Shown: positions 15,682 through 24,030, numbered from the stretch's first letter. The stretch: 29,030 bases of DNA from Helicobacteraceae bacterium (GCA_031275395.1 JAISOU010000027.1:1-29030), one strand, 5' to 3'. A program made the numbers and translations. Notes: generated from the sequence alone by a model not told the origin.

Positions 15682-16899
15682 ATGAGCCTAAACGAAACGC
15701 CGCTTGCAAACCGCGTTCATATCGGGATTTTTGGCAAGCGTAACGCGGGCAAATCAAGCCTTATAAACGCGTTAAGCGGACAAAACGTCGCCATTGTTTC
15801 GCATACGAAAGGAACGACGACCGATCCCGTTTATAAGACGATGGAGCTCTCGCCGTTAGGACCTATCGCGCTAATCGACACGCCGGGCATAGACGACGGC
15901 GGCGAGCTGGGATCGCTTCGCGTTAAGCGAGCGATGGCGACGCTCAATAAAATCGACGCGGCGATTGTGGCGATCGACGCCGCCATAGGCTTGGACGAAA
16001 CCGATCGCGATCTGCTGCGCCTTCTTCGATCAAAAGATATTCCCTACGTCGTCGCGCATAACAAAAGCGATCTGCTCGATCTACCGCCGCAAACGGATGA
16101 AAACGCGATCGCGGTGAGCGCCAAAACCGGCGAAAATATCGACGCGCTAAAAGCGCAAATCGCCGCGCTAACGAAAGTTGGCGATCCGAAGCTACGCATT
16201 GCGGGCGATCTGATCGGCGCGGGCGATTTTGTCGTGTTGGTAACGCCTATCGATAAATCCGCGCCCAAAGGACGACTGATTCTGCCGCAACAGCAGACCA
16301 TTCGGGACGTTTTGGAAGCCGACGCCGTCGCGATCGTCGTTAAGGAGTTTGAGCTAAGACAGACGTTGGCGAGTTTAGGCAAAAAGCCCGCTCTCGTCGT
16401 AACCGACAGTCAGGTTTTCGCCAAAGTCGCCGCCGACGTTCCGCGCGATATTCCGCTAACCTCGTTTTCGATCCTATTCGCCCGCTACAAGGGCTTTTTG
16501 GCGCGCTCGCTTGAAGGCGCGGTTGCAATCGATCGCATAAAAGACGGCGATCGGATACTGATTAGCGAAGGTTGCACGCACCATCGCCAATGCGACGATA
16601 TTGGACGGGTCAAACTCCCGCGTTGGATAAAAAGCTACGCCAACAAACGACCGGAGTTTGACTTTACCAGCGGCGGCGAGTTTCCCGAAGATCTAAGCGG
16701 CTATCGCCTGATCGTCCATTGCGGCGGGTGTATGCTTAACGAGCGCGAAATGCGTTATCGGCGGGGTTTAGCCGTCGATCAGGGCGCGGCGATTACCAAC
16801 TACGGCGTTTTGATCGCGCATATGCAGGGGATTTTGAAGCGTAGCGTAGCGATGTTTCCGCATTTAGCGCCGCTACTTGAAAGAGTCGATCGTGAATGA
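15682..16899 (+). CDS. hydF: [FeFe]-hydrogenase maturase HydF (GTPase scaffold)
   Basis: GTPase and [4Fe-4S] scaffold that assembles the diiron centre and hands it to HydA. The product is 405 residues from the ATG at 15682; an in-frame TTG at 15658 inside hydE is less likely. The GTPase domain has the P loop GKRNAGKSS (residues 18-26), GTTTDP (44-49), DTPG (66-69) and NKSD (about 127). A dimerisation region follows, then the C-terminal cluster ligands Cys298-x-His300 and HCGGC (about 346-350), the family's CxH...HCxxC signature. It lies 10 bases after hydE and its stop overlaps the aspA start. Confidence 0.95.
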   Translation: MSLNETPLANRVHIGIFGKRNAGKSSLINALSGQNVAIVSHTKGTTTDPVYKTMELSPLGPIALIDTPGIDDGGELGSLRVKRAMATLNKIDAAIVAIDAAIGLDETDRDLLRLLRSKDIPYVVAHNKSDLLDLPPQTDENAIAVSAKTGENIDALKAQIAALTKVGDPKLRIAGDLIGAGDFVVLVTPIDKSAPKGRLILPQQQTIRDVLEADAVAIVVKEFELRQTLASLGKKPALVVTDSQVFAKVAADVPRDIPLTSFSILFARYKGFLARSLEGAVAIDRIKDGDRILISEGCTHHRQCDDIGRVKLPRWIKSYANKRPEFDFTSGGEFPEDLSGYRLIVHCGGCMLNEREMRYRRGLAVDQGAAITNYGVLIAHMQGILKRSVAMFPHLAPLLERVDRE

Positions 16900-18250
16900 A
16901 ACGCGAATCGAGCGCGACGCTTTGGGAGAGCGGACGCTACCCAAAAACGCGCTATACGGTATTCACAGCTTAAGAGCCGCCGAAAACTTCGCGCTCGATT
17001 ATAAAAGAAGCGATAAAAGCCTAATTTACGCGCTGGCGACAGTCAAGAAAGCCGCCGCAATCTGCCGCCTGAAAGCGGGCGCAAAAGCCTTTAGCGGACG
17101 CGAGGGCGTTTTTGAGGCGATTATCGCCGCTTGCGATCGCGTTTTAAGCGGACAAGCCGACGACGCTTTTATCATAGACGCTTTGCAAGGCGGCGCGGGT
17201 ACGTCGCTAAATATGAACCTAAACGAGGCGATCGCCAACCTCGCGCTATCGGAACTAGGATTACAACGCGGCGATTACGCGGCGATCAGTCCGATTGACG
17301 ACGTTAATCGCGGACAATCGACCAACGACGCGTATTCTACGGCGCTTAGAATCGCCGCGATCGACTTGTTGCGAGAGTTAAGCGATCGCTGCGCCGCGTT
17401 GCAAGAGGCGCTTCAGCGCAAGGAGATCGAGTTTGAAGAGATCGCCAAACTTGGACGCACCGAGCTTATGGACGCAGTTCCGGTAACGCTTGGCGGCGAA
17501 TTTGGCGCGTACGCCCAAGCGATCGCGCGCGATCGTTGGCGGCTGTACAAAGCCGAAGAGCGACTAAGACAGGTCAATATCGGCGGCGTAGCCGTTGGCG
17601 CGCCCGATCCGTCCGATCGCGCCTATCGCCATTTGATTATAGAGGAGTTGCGCGAGCTAACGGGTATCGGACTTGCCGCCGCCGAATATCCAATGGACGT
17701 TACGCAAAACAACGACGTATTTGTCGAAGTTTCAGGATTGCTTAAAGCGTTGGCGGTCAATCTTTCTAAAATAGCGGGCGATCTGCGGCTGATGAATTCG
17801 GGACCGAGCGGCGGATTCGCCGAGATTACTTTGGAGCCGTTGCAGGCGGGTAGCAGCGCTATGCCGCGCAAGATCAACCCCGTAATATGCGAGATGACGA
17901 TTCAGGTTTCAATCAAGGTAATGGCAAACGATTACGCGATAAGCGTAGCGGCTTCGCGCGGCGAGTTCGAGTTGAACGCCTTTTCGCCGTTAATCGCCGA
18001 TTGTTTGCTTGAAAGCCTCTCCTTGTTGTGTAAAACCTGCGCGATCTTTCGTCAAAAATGCGTTGAAACTATCAAGGCGAACCGCGATCGTTGCGCCGAG
18101 CTACTGGAAAACTCGCTCGCCTTTTGCGCCTCGTATGTCGCCGCGCTTGGCTACGATCGCGTTCGCGCCGTTATCGAAGCAAACGCCGCCGATCCCGCAA
18201 AGGTTCGCCGCGCTCTTGATCGCGCCTTAAGCGCCAATCTGAAAAATTAG
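16892..18250 (+). CDS. aspA: Aspartate ammonia-lyase of the hydrogenase operon
   Basis: Converts aspartate to fumarate and ammonia. The product is 452 residues from the GTG at 16892 (RBS GAAAGAG; the protein then begins VNETRIERDALGE, matching the usual AspA start). A TTG at 16877 would add five residues. Family features are QGGAGTSLNMNLNEAIAN, RGQSTNDAYSTALRIA, the DAVPVTLGGEFGAYA region and the catalytic SS-loop GSSAMPRKINPV. Differences from well-studied aspartases are Glu in GRTELMDAVP, where Gln or His is usual, and Asp in the SPIDDVN segment, so activity is likely but substrate should be checked. It overlaps hydF by 8 bases. aspA genes recur beside hyd maturases in other phyla; supplying ammonia for the bridging dithiolate amine is an attractive but unproven role. 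Confidence 0.9.
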   Translation: MNETRIERDALGERTLPKNALYGIHSLRAAENFALDYKRSDKSLIYALATVKKAAAICRLKAGAKAFSGREGVFEAIIAACDRVLSGQADDAFIIDALQGGAGTSLNMNLNEAIANLALSELGLQRGDYAAISPIDDVNRGQSTNDAYSTALRIAAIDLLRELSDRCAALQEALQRKEIEFEEIAKLGRTELMDAVPVTLGGEFGAYAQAIARDRWRLYKAEERLRQVNIGGVAVGAPDPSDRAYRHLIIEELRELTGIGLAAAEYPMDVTQNNDVFVEVSGLLKALAVNLSKIAGDLRLMNSGPSGGFAEITLEPLQAGSSAMPRKINPVICEMTIQVSIKVMANDYAISVAASRGEFELNAFSPLIADCLLESLSLLCKTCAIFRQKCVETIKANRDRCAELLENSLAFCASYVAALGYDRVRAVIEANAADPAKVRRALDRALSANLKN

Positions 18251-18280
18251 AGCAAGGCGCGATCAAACGATAAGAGCTAC

Positions 18281-18353
18281 TTAACTTAGGGATACTTGGC
18301 GGCAAGATTTGTCCGTCGCTAACGCAAAAACTGCGGATTTTAGAGGCGATCGC
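18281..18353. repeat. 73-bp direct repeat, right copy
   Basis: Partner of 10401-10473, same orientation, 70 of 73 identical. It lies between the converging ends of aspA and receptor 2. The pair brackets the whole hydrogenase operon at a distance of 7.88 kb. Confidence 0.85.
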
Positions 18354-18370
18354 GGCTAAACCGCGATCGC
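18346..18370. terminator. Hairpin between convergent aspA and receptor 2
   Basis: A perfect 10-bp stem GCGATCGCGG / CCGCGATCGC with a 5-nt loop, built from two GCGATCGC octamers. It sits 95 bases after aspA and 8 bases after the receptor 2 stop on the other strand, so it could terminate both. There is no good T-run on either side. Confidence 0.5.
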
Positions 18371-18378
18371 GAGCGGGA

Positions 18379-20703
18379 TTAAAACTCGTATCTGGCGTTG
18401 GCGTAATACTGCCTGCCCATAGAGTATTCGCTATTTACGCTAGAGCCGCCGTCCGCCGACAAGATATCGTTCTTGCGGTTGAAGATATTTAATATCTCCG
18501 CGCCAAGCGTAAGTTTATGACCGCTTATTTTTATGTCGTAATTGATGGAAAGATCGACGTTGCAAGTATCGCGGTAATTTTTCTTTTCATAAACCGCCGT
18601 TGGAGCGCCGTCGGGATCGGGTATGCCCGTAACGCCCGTAACCGATCTTAATCCGCTTCCGCCCTTTTCGTATCTCAAAAGCGCGTTCATACGCAGATCG
18701 TTAAAAATCTCGACGGAATGAGAATAGGTTAATACCCAAGGGGAGTTAAACTGCGTAGCTGGAAGCTCGTCCATCGACGTAAGTTTGCCGTCGTAAGTTA
18801 CGTGCGTCAAAGAGTTGGTCGCTCCTTCGTTCGTCGCGTAACCGCCCGCCCCTCTTAAGTTGGTCTTCGTATCCGATCGCGTTGCGGAAAGCTCCGAAAC
18901 GTGTTTAGTCGCTCCTAGCTCAAACTCCTTCGACGCGCTAAGCGTAACGCCCCAATAGTCCGTCTTGCCGTCGTTTGTATGCTCGTTGTAAGTAACGCCG
19001 CTTTCGGTTCTCGTTTTAGCCTTTAGCTGATCCCTGTGATCTCTATCTACAAAACTTAAGCCAAACTTAGCGCCGCCTAGTTTCAAAGAAGCGCCTACGT
19101 TGTATTCGTCAGAATACGGGGTTTTCAGATCGCCCAGATCGTAACGCGCGTTAGATAATACGCCAATTTGATTCCAAGCGCCGCCCAAAATGGTACGACT
19201 ATATCGATACCCTTCGGACTGACGGATAGCGTAAGCTAAAATCTGACCTCCGTAGTAACGGTTATATCCTCCATACACGTTAAACGAGCCGTCCGTTAGA
19301 ACGTCCGCGTTTGTAAAAAATCTTGGCGCGACATCGACGTTATCGGTTAGCGTGTCGCTCGATACTCTAACTGCCGGGCGGATAGTAAATCGTTCTATAT
19401 GCGCGTCGTCCTCTAAAAACGCCGCAAACGTCGAGTAGTTTTTCTTGCGATCCTGCGGCAGATATACCTCTTTTGTTCTTGCCCATTGGCTACCCTCCAA
19501 CACGCCGTCCTCTTTACTGCCCGTTACGGTTGGATCCATAGTAATACCATAGTATGTCGTAGATCCCGTGTCTTTATACCGCGCTTTGCCCAATTCCGCT
19601 TCTAGCCCTAGCTTTACGCCGTGTTTAACCGAACCCGTAGCAATGTCGTCAAAGTCGATCGAACCCTTATAAACGAAACTTTGCTTCTCCTGTTCCAAAT
19701 CCCCGTACGCGCCCTCGTAACTTTGCGTTCCGTTGAGCCAGTCGTGTTTAGTCGGATCGTAGTTCCACCGGTAATAAAGCGAGGTTTCGCTGCTATGCGA
19801 AATCTCGGTTTGCTGATAGCCGATCGAGTTTTTCAAAACCCCGAAGCTTAAATTGTTCTTCATATCATATGTAGCGCTAAAACCGCCGCTTTCTACGTCG
19901 TAACTGGAATGTCTTGAGCGATCCTGAAACATTGCCGCCGTATATGGCGAATAAAGAAACGTTAAACTTGCGTCAAGATTATCGATTCCTCTACTGTTTA
20001 ATCGCGCCAAAAAGTTCTCGGTATCGCGGTACTGAACGCGCCTTTCTTTATCGACGCCGCCCACCGTGATTACGTCGTAGGTTGACCAAAGCGGAATCCT
20101 CGAATGTTGTTTGCCGTAGCTTAGGATCGCGCCGAGATAGTCGCCTATGGGGCCGTCTAGCGCCGCGTTGTATTCGTATTTGTTAAACTCGGGTTGAAAA
20201 CTCGCGTCGGTACTATGCGTAGTATTTTGTTGCGAATCCGTCAGATGATACTTTGCCCAGTCGTCTTTGGTATATCTGTAGTTTGCCGTGATATGCCATC
20301 TGTCCGCTCTCGCGTTTTTTAGTTTAGCGTCCACTACGCCGCCCGTGAAGCCGCCGTATTCGGCGCTTACGTTATCGGTATAAACCGATACGGACTCTAC
20401 CAGCGAAGTATCTACAAAAAACGACTGCGATTCGCCCGAAACGGAGGTCGAGCGCCCCGTCGTTCTGCCGACGCTAAGTCCGCTAGGATCGATATTGTTG
20501 TTAGCGCTTACGCCGTCAAACATAAAGTTGTTCTCGTAATGCCGCCCGCCCGCTATGGAGATTTTCGGAGGGGATATTTCTCCGCCCGAAGCGGAGCTTC
20601 TGGAGCTTTGCTGAAACTGAATGTTTGAACTTGAACGCAAAACGTCGGCGATCGAATTGCCGGGGGTCGGGAGGTTTCTTAGTTTGTTTTGATCAATAAA
20701 CTC
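18379..20703 (-). CDS. TonB-dependent receptor 2, plug and barrel body (phase-variable, OFF as assembled)
   Basis: Open from the G tract (first codon GAG at 20703) to TAA at 18379, about 774 residues. The plug begins NKLRNLPTPGNSIADVLRSS, followed by PPKISIAGGRHYENNFMFDG and SVSVYTDNVSAEYGGFTGGV. The barrel ends in YYANARYEF with the terminal Phe typical of outer-membrane barrels. It is a paralog of receptor 1: long stretches align in the plug, in KTPYSDE and KTDYWGVTLSASK, and in the last strands. An internal TTG at 20640 lies inside the plug and would give no signal peptide, so the leader at 20702-20899 is required. The substrate is unknown. Unlike receptor 1 it has no PepSY gene behind it; it converges with aspA. 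Confidence 0.86.
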   Translation of the reverse strand, partial: EFIDQNKLRNLPTPGNSIADVLRSSSNIQFQQSSRSSASGGEISPPKISIAGGRHYENNFMFDGVSANNNIDPSGLSVGRTTGRSTSVSGESQSFFVDTSLVESVSVYTDNVSAEYGGFTGGVVDAKLKNARADRWHITANYRYTKDDWAKYHLTDSQQNTTHSTDASFQPEFNKYEYNAALDGPIGDYLGAILSYGKQHSRIPLWSTYDVITVGGVDKERRVQYRDTENFLARLNSRGIDNLDASLTFLYSPYTAAMFQDRSRHSSYDVESGGFSATYDMKNNLSFGVLKNSIGYQQTEISHSSETSLYYRWNYDPTKHDWLNGTQSYEGAYGDLEQEKQSFVYKGSIDFDDIATGSVKHGVKLGLEAELGKARYKDTGSTTYYGITMDPTVTGSKEDGVLEGSQWARTKEVYLPQDRKKNYSTFAAFLEDDAHIERFTIRPAVRVSSDTLTDNVDVAPRFFTNADVLTDGSFNVYGGYNRYYGGQILAYAIRQSEGYRYSRTILGGAWNQIGVLSNARYDLGDLKTPYSDEYNVGASLKLGGAKFGLSFVDRDHRDQLKAKTRTESGVTYNEHTNDGKTDYWGVTLSASKEFELGATKHVSELSATRSDTKTNLRGAGGYATNEGATNSLTHVTYDGKLTSMDELPATQFNSPWVLTYSHSVEIFNDLRMNALLRYEKGGSGLRSVTGVTGIPDPDGAPTAVYEKKNYRDTCNVDLSINYDIKISGHKLTLGAEILNIFNRKNDILSADGGSSVNSEYSMGRQYYANARYEF

Positions 20704-20899
20704 ACCCCCCCCCCCCCCGTTTTTCGGTAACGAGTATCTCGTCTAAAACCGTAGTTTCCTCGTTTAACGTCGCGTTTCTATCATTGCTTGCCGCAAGGAT
20801 ATCCTCGTTGGACTCTACGGCGGCGCTCTCGTCTGCCGCTTGCATTGCCGCGCATAAAGCAAAGGACAAAACCATCGCCTTACCTGACGATCTGATCAT
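20702..20899 (-). CDS. TonB-dependent receptor 2, signal peptide and TonB-box leader (truncated reading)
   Basis: ATG at 20899 follows CAGGAGTTCAA (good RBS). Residues 1-22 form a signal peptide (AMVLSFALCAAMQA, cleavage before ADE). An acidic spacer follows, then a TonB box VLDEILVTE at about 51-59, then the G tract read as Arg-Gly-Gly-Gly-Gly and an immediate TGA. Apart from the spacer the plan equals receptor 1, including the TonB box directly before the tract. It is the 5' end of the receptor gene and is not independent. Confidence 0.85.
   Translation of the reverse strand: MIRSSGKAMVLSFALCAAMQAADESAAVESNEDILAASNDRNATLNEETTVLDEILVTEKRGGGG
20705..20718 (-). repeat. Poly-G phase-variation tract of receptor 2 (14 G on the coding strand)
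   Basis: Fourteen uninterrupted C on the plus strand. CGG takes two G and the codon before GAG needs GGT, so 13 or 16 G restore the reading frame. With 14 G, translation meets TGA right after the tract. Same place in the gene as the tract of receptor 1. Confidence 0.9.
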
Positions 20900-21197
20900 T
20901 TGAACTCCTGACTATGAAATTGAAAACCGAAACTATATAACTAAGTAGCTTAAGGCGGTTTTCAAACGTTCTTTTTGCTTACGGCGGCGTTTGAGTTTGT
21001 CGCGATCTGTGATAATATGGCGCAAATATGGGCGCGATCGGGCTATCGGCAAACGCATTTGGAAGGTAAAAACCGCGATCGGCGGCGTTTTGACGATCAA
21101 AAAGCCTACGAATAAACAAACTCGGATTATACTTCCGCAGAATAAACGGCTAAAATCGGGCAAAAAGTCCGCGGTTAAGCGAACGGAAAGGATAAAA
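20900..21197. other. Divergent intergenic region
   Basis: Separates receptor 2 (minus) from the secreted-protein/pgb/glcD unit (plus). On the minus strand an AT-rich stretch (TTATATAGTT, 20931-20940) could be a -10 for receptor 2. On the plus strand GATAAT at 21011 is a weak -10 candidate. Open frames across it have no RBS or recognisable protein character, so I call no gene. Confidence 0.5.
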
Positions 21198-21620
21198 GTG
21201 GCGGGCGTTAAGTTTTTGCGCGCGTTATGCGCGACGGCAATGTTGTTTACCATAAGTTTCGCGGAAGATAGTTTTTTAGACAAAGAGTGCGAAAAGGCAA
21301 TTTATTACGATATTGGTTCTGGCTATATGCTTGGATATAACTGCATTTTCGCCAAACAAGACATTGAAGAAACATATCAAAGTTTCAAAACGCAAATCGT
21401 TAATCAATATCCTGAAAACGAAAGCTATAAACGCTTGCGATCTAGCCTTGAAAGCGGCAAAGATTATACCGATCGTTTTGGCGACGAATTGCAAATCAGT
21501 TATAAATGGAAAAGCAGAAAAGAGCTAGGAATCGTTATTGAAGATCTCGATAGCGTTATAGAGATAGATTTAACTCAGAATGATAAGGGAACAGAGTTAA
21601 ATTATTATCTCTATCGTTAA
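21198..21620 (+). CDS. Secreted hypothetical protein (140 aa)
   Basis: Start chosen at GTG 21198 because it follows GGAAAGGATAAAA and opens directly into a signal peptide (FLRALCATAMLFTISFAED, cleavage near residue 22). The same frame is open back to 20991, but that part is Arg/Lys-rich without any protein character. The mature protein of about 118 residues has two cysteines (CEKAI, YNCIF), likely a periplasmic disulfide, and a mixed charged sequence with no motif I recognise. The next gene starts about 10-16 bases later, so it is probably cotranscribed with the Pgb-family gene and glcD. Confidence 0.6.
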   Translation: MAGVKFLRALCATAMLFTISFAEDSFLDKECEKAIYYDIGSGYMLGYNCIFAKQDIEETYQSFKTQIVNQYPENESYKRLRSSLESGKDYTDRFGDELQISYKWKSRKELGIVIEDLDSVIEIDLTQNDKGTELNYYLYR

Positions 21621-21636
21621 TAATAAAGGAATGATT

Positions 21637-22308
21637 TTGATACGAACAGCGTGTATGGTTTTAACGTTTGCGGCGATCGCGTTTGCGGGCGCGCAAGGCA
21701 AAGTGATTTCCGTTGATCAAAACGACGTTTTGGTTTCGGTAGAGGGCGCGAAATCGGGTATGAGCGCGATTATTTTATACGAATACAAAAGCGACTCGAC
21801 CATTAGCGCCCGTTGCGCGACGATCAAGGCTGAAAAAACGACGGCGACTCTTAAATGCTCGCCGTTTAACCTTTACGATCAAAGCTCCGCTCCGACGCTA
21901 ACTCTTCCAATTCGCAAAGGCGACAAGGCGATCTTTACGCCGCTTGGCTCTAGCGCGATCGTTATCGCGCCCGATCTCGATCGCTACGTCAAAGCAAGAC
22001 GCGCCGATCTTACCTACGTTCATTCCGATCTTTTCGCGCACCAACTCGTAACGGACGACGTAGCAAAGCCTACGATCGCCGATTTTCGCCGATTTTGCGA
22101 TCGCCTTTTGGTGGGCGCGGTCGTTTTTGCGTTTAACGACGGCGATTATACGGTCGATTGCCAAACTTTCGCGATTCTTGAAATCGCGCCCTATTCCGCC
22201 GCCGCGTCCAAGAAATCGATTTTGCCCTTTTTTCACCGCTTAGGCGCGATCGATAACGAAATAGGCGATTTTGACGCATATTACAAACGGCTGATAAAGG
22301 AGTTTTAA
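21637..22308 (+). CDS. Plasminogen-binding-protein (Pgb) N-terminal-domain family protein
   Basis: About 223 residues, exported: signal peptide IRTACMVLTFAAIAFAGA. Start set at TTG 21637 because AAAGGA ends only at 21630, leaving no spacing for the ATG at 21631 (two codons longer). Body features KVISVDQNDVLVSVEGAKSG, APDLDRYVK, VHSDLFAHQLV and FRRFCDRLLVGAVVFAF match what I recall of the Campylobacterota-specific PgbA N-terminal family. H. pylori PgbA (HP0508) lies next to glcD (HP0509), the same order as here. The plasminogen-binding C-terminal tail of PgbA is absent, so the host-binding function should not be assumed. The stop overlaps the glcD start. Confidence 0.75.
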   Translation: MIRTACMVLTFAAIAFAGAQGKVISVDQNDVLVSVEGAKSGMSAIILYEYKSDSTISARCATIKAEKTTATLKCSPFNLYDQSSAPTLTLPIRKGDKAIFTPLGSSAIVIAPDLDRYVKARRADLTYVHSDLFAHQLVTDDVAKPTIADFRRFCDRLLVGAVVFAFNDGDYTVDCQTFAILEIAPYSAAASKKSILPFFHRLGAIDNEIGDFDAYYKRLIKEF

Positions 22309-23690
22309 TGTTATCCAGAAACCATTACGACGCGCTTGTTAAAATTGTCGGATCAGATAACTGTTATATTGATCAAGCTCATCGCCAAGCCTACTCATAC
22401 GACGCTACGCGACAATCTTTCGAGCCCGAAGCCGTAGTTTTTCCAAGAAACGAAGGCGACATTCAGCAAGTTTTGCGCTACGCTAATCAGAACAAAATCC
22501 CCGTCGTTCCTAGAGGCGCGGGAAGCGGTTTTACGGGCGGCTCTCTTAGCGTCGAGGGCGGTATCGTTTTGGCGCTTGAAAAATATATGAATCAGATTTT
22601 AGAGATCGATTTAGAAAATATGCTTGCGCGAGTTCAGCCCGCGGTAATCAATAAAGAGTTGCAAAACGCGGTCGAGGCGCAGGGATTATTCTATCCGCCC
22701 GATCCCGCAAGCCAAGAATATAGCACGATTGGCGGCAACGTCAGCGAAAACGCCGGAGGAATGCGCGCCGCAAAATACGGCATAACTAAAAACTACGTGC
22801 TTGCGCTTCGCGCCGTTTTAGCTAATGGGGAGTTGATTAGAGCGGGTAAGAAAACGATTAAAGACGTGGCGGGTTTTAATATAGCAGGTCTATTAACCGC
22901 GTCGGAAGGTTCTCTCGCGGTGATTACCGAAATTACGCTAAAGCTGATCCCAAAACCAAAATTAGCGCTAACCGCAATGGGCTTTTTTTCAAGCGTATCG
23001 GACGCTATGAACGCCACGTATAAATCATTTATTAACGGCGTAACTCCCGTCGCTATGGAGTTTTTAGACAATCTAACGATCCGCGCCGTAGAAAGCGCAT
23101 ATAAAAAAGGGTTGCCTATAGACGCAGGAGCGTTATTGATCGCGGAGGTAGACGGCAACACGGAAGCCGATATAAAATGGCAGATTGAAACAGTCGAGCG
23201 CGTATTTAGAGAAAACGGGTGTAGCGCGTTTATAATCGCTAAAAATAATACCGAACGGGACGCGATCTGGTTTGCGCGAAGAAACGCAAGCCAAAGTCTA
23301 AAAATATACGGACCAACCAAGCTAAACGAAGATATTACCGTCCCGCGAAGCGCGTTGCCCGAACTATTAAAAAGAATCGCGCTTATCGGCGAAAAATACG
23401 ATCACCAAATCCCGTGTTTTGGGCATACGGGCGACGGAAACGTGCATGTTAATGTGATGACAAACAGGCAAGACGCTTTACGTTACCACAATGCCGAAAG
23501 AGCGATCAAAGAGATATTTGAAGCCGCGATCGAGCTTGAAGGAACGCTTAGCGGCGAACATGGAATCGGCGTTAGCAAAGCGCCGTTTATGGATATGGCG
23601 TTCAGTCAAAGCGAAATGAATTTATTTAGAACGATCAAAAAAGCCCTTGATCCAAATAATATCTTAAATCCGGGCAAAATGGGGCTGTAA
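22308..23690 (+). CDS. glcD: Glycolate oxidase subunit GlcD (FAD-linked 2-hydroxyacid dehydrogenase)
   Basis: Oxidises glycolate or D-lactate, with electrons going to a partner or quinones. The product is 460 residues, the usual length. The N-terminal PCMH FAD-binding domain has VPRGAGSGFTGGSLS, SQEYSTIGGNVSENAGGMRA and KKTIKDVAGFNIAGLLTASE. The C-terminal FAD-oxidase domain has FGHTGDGNVHVNVM (metal/substrate histidines) and GTLSGEHGIGVSK. The ATG overlaps the preceding stop by one base (TAATG), with AAGGAG upstream. No glcE or glcF is in the window, so the electron partner is encoded elsewhere or is of the SdhE/GlcF CCG type. Confidence 0.92.
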   Translation: MLSRNHYDALVKIVGSDNCYIDQAHRQAYSYDATRQSFEPEAVVFPRNEGDIQQVLRYANQNKIPVVPRGAGSGFTGGSLSVEGGIVLALEKYMNQILEIDLENMLARVQPAVINKELQNAVEAQGLFYPPDPASQEYSTIGGNVSENAGGMRAAKYGITKNYVLALRAVLANGELIRAGKKTIKDVAGFNIAGLLTASEGSLAVITEITLKLIPKPKLALTAMGFFSSVSDAMNATYKSFINGVTPVAMEFLDNLTIRAVESAYKKGLPIDAGALLIAEVDGNTEADIKWQIETVERVFRENGCSAFIIAKNNTERDAIWFARRNASQSLKIYGPTKLNEDITVPRSALPELLKRIALIGEKYDHQIPCFGHTGDGNVHVNVMTNRQDALRYHNAERAIKEIFEAAIELEGTLSGEHGIGVSKAPFMDMAFSQSEMNLFRTIKKALDPNNILNPGKMGL

Positions 23691-23691
23691 A

Positions 23692-24030
23692 TTGACTTTA
23701 GCGGCGCTTTTTAGATGGTGCGGCGCGGCGATCGTTTTAATCGTATTTTACTATCTAGTTATTAAACCTTTTATCAAAAAAGCGTTGGAGATCAAGATAG
23801 AAGAGCCAACGGATAAAAAGTCGCAAATCGTATTTAGCCAAGAGGAATTAGAACCGCCAAATAATAATAAAGAGATATATAAAAAGATCGAACGATCGCT
23901 TGAAGTAAGCGAAGCCAATCGGATAAAAGAGATCAAATATGAAGTCTTGCGCGATAAGCTACGCGAAATAACCGCAGAAAAGCCGACGGAAAGCTCCGTT
24001 ACGATCGAAAAATTATTAAAAGATCGCTAA
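23692..24030 (+). CDS. Small membrane-anchored coiled-coil protein, unknown function
   Basis: The product is 112 residues from a TTG start one base after the glcD stop, so expression likely depends on coupling to glcD. One N-terminal membrane helix (about 8-28, AAIVLIVFYYLVIKPFI) is followed by a charged, Lys/Glu-rich tail (about 60-110) with coiled-coil character. I do not recognise the family. The gene ends exactly where the converging sdhE ends, with no base between the two stop codons. Confidence 0.6.
   Translation: MTLAALFRWCGAAIVLIVFYYLVIKPFIKKALEIKIEEPTDKKSQIVFSQEELEPPNNNKEIYKKIERSLEVSEANRIKEIKYEVLRDKLREITAEKPTESSVTIEKLLKDR

Noticed and set aside
20991-21197. Long N-terminal extension of the secreted hypothetical
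   Set aside because: Arg/Lys-rich frame without RBS or domain, and it would bury the signal peptide starting at 21198.
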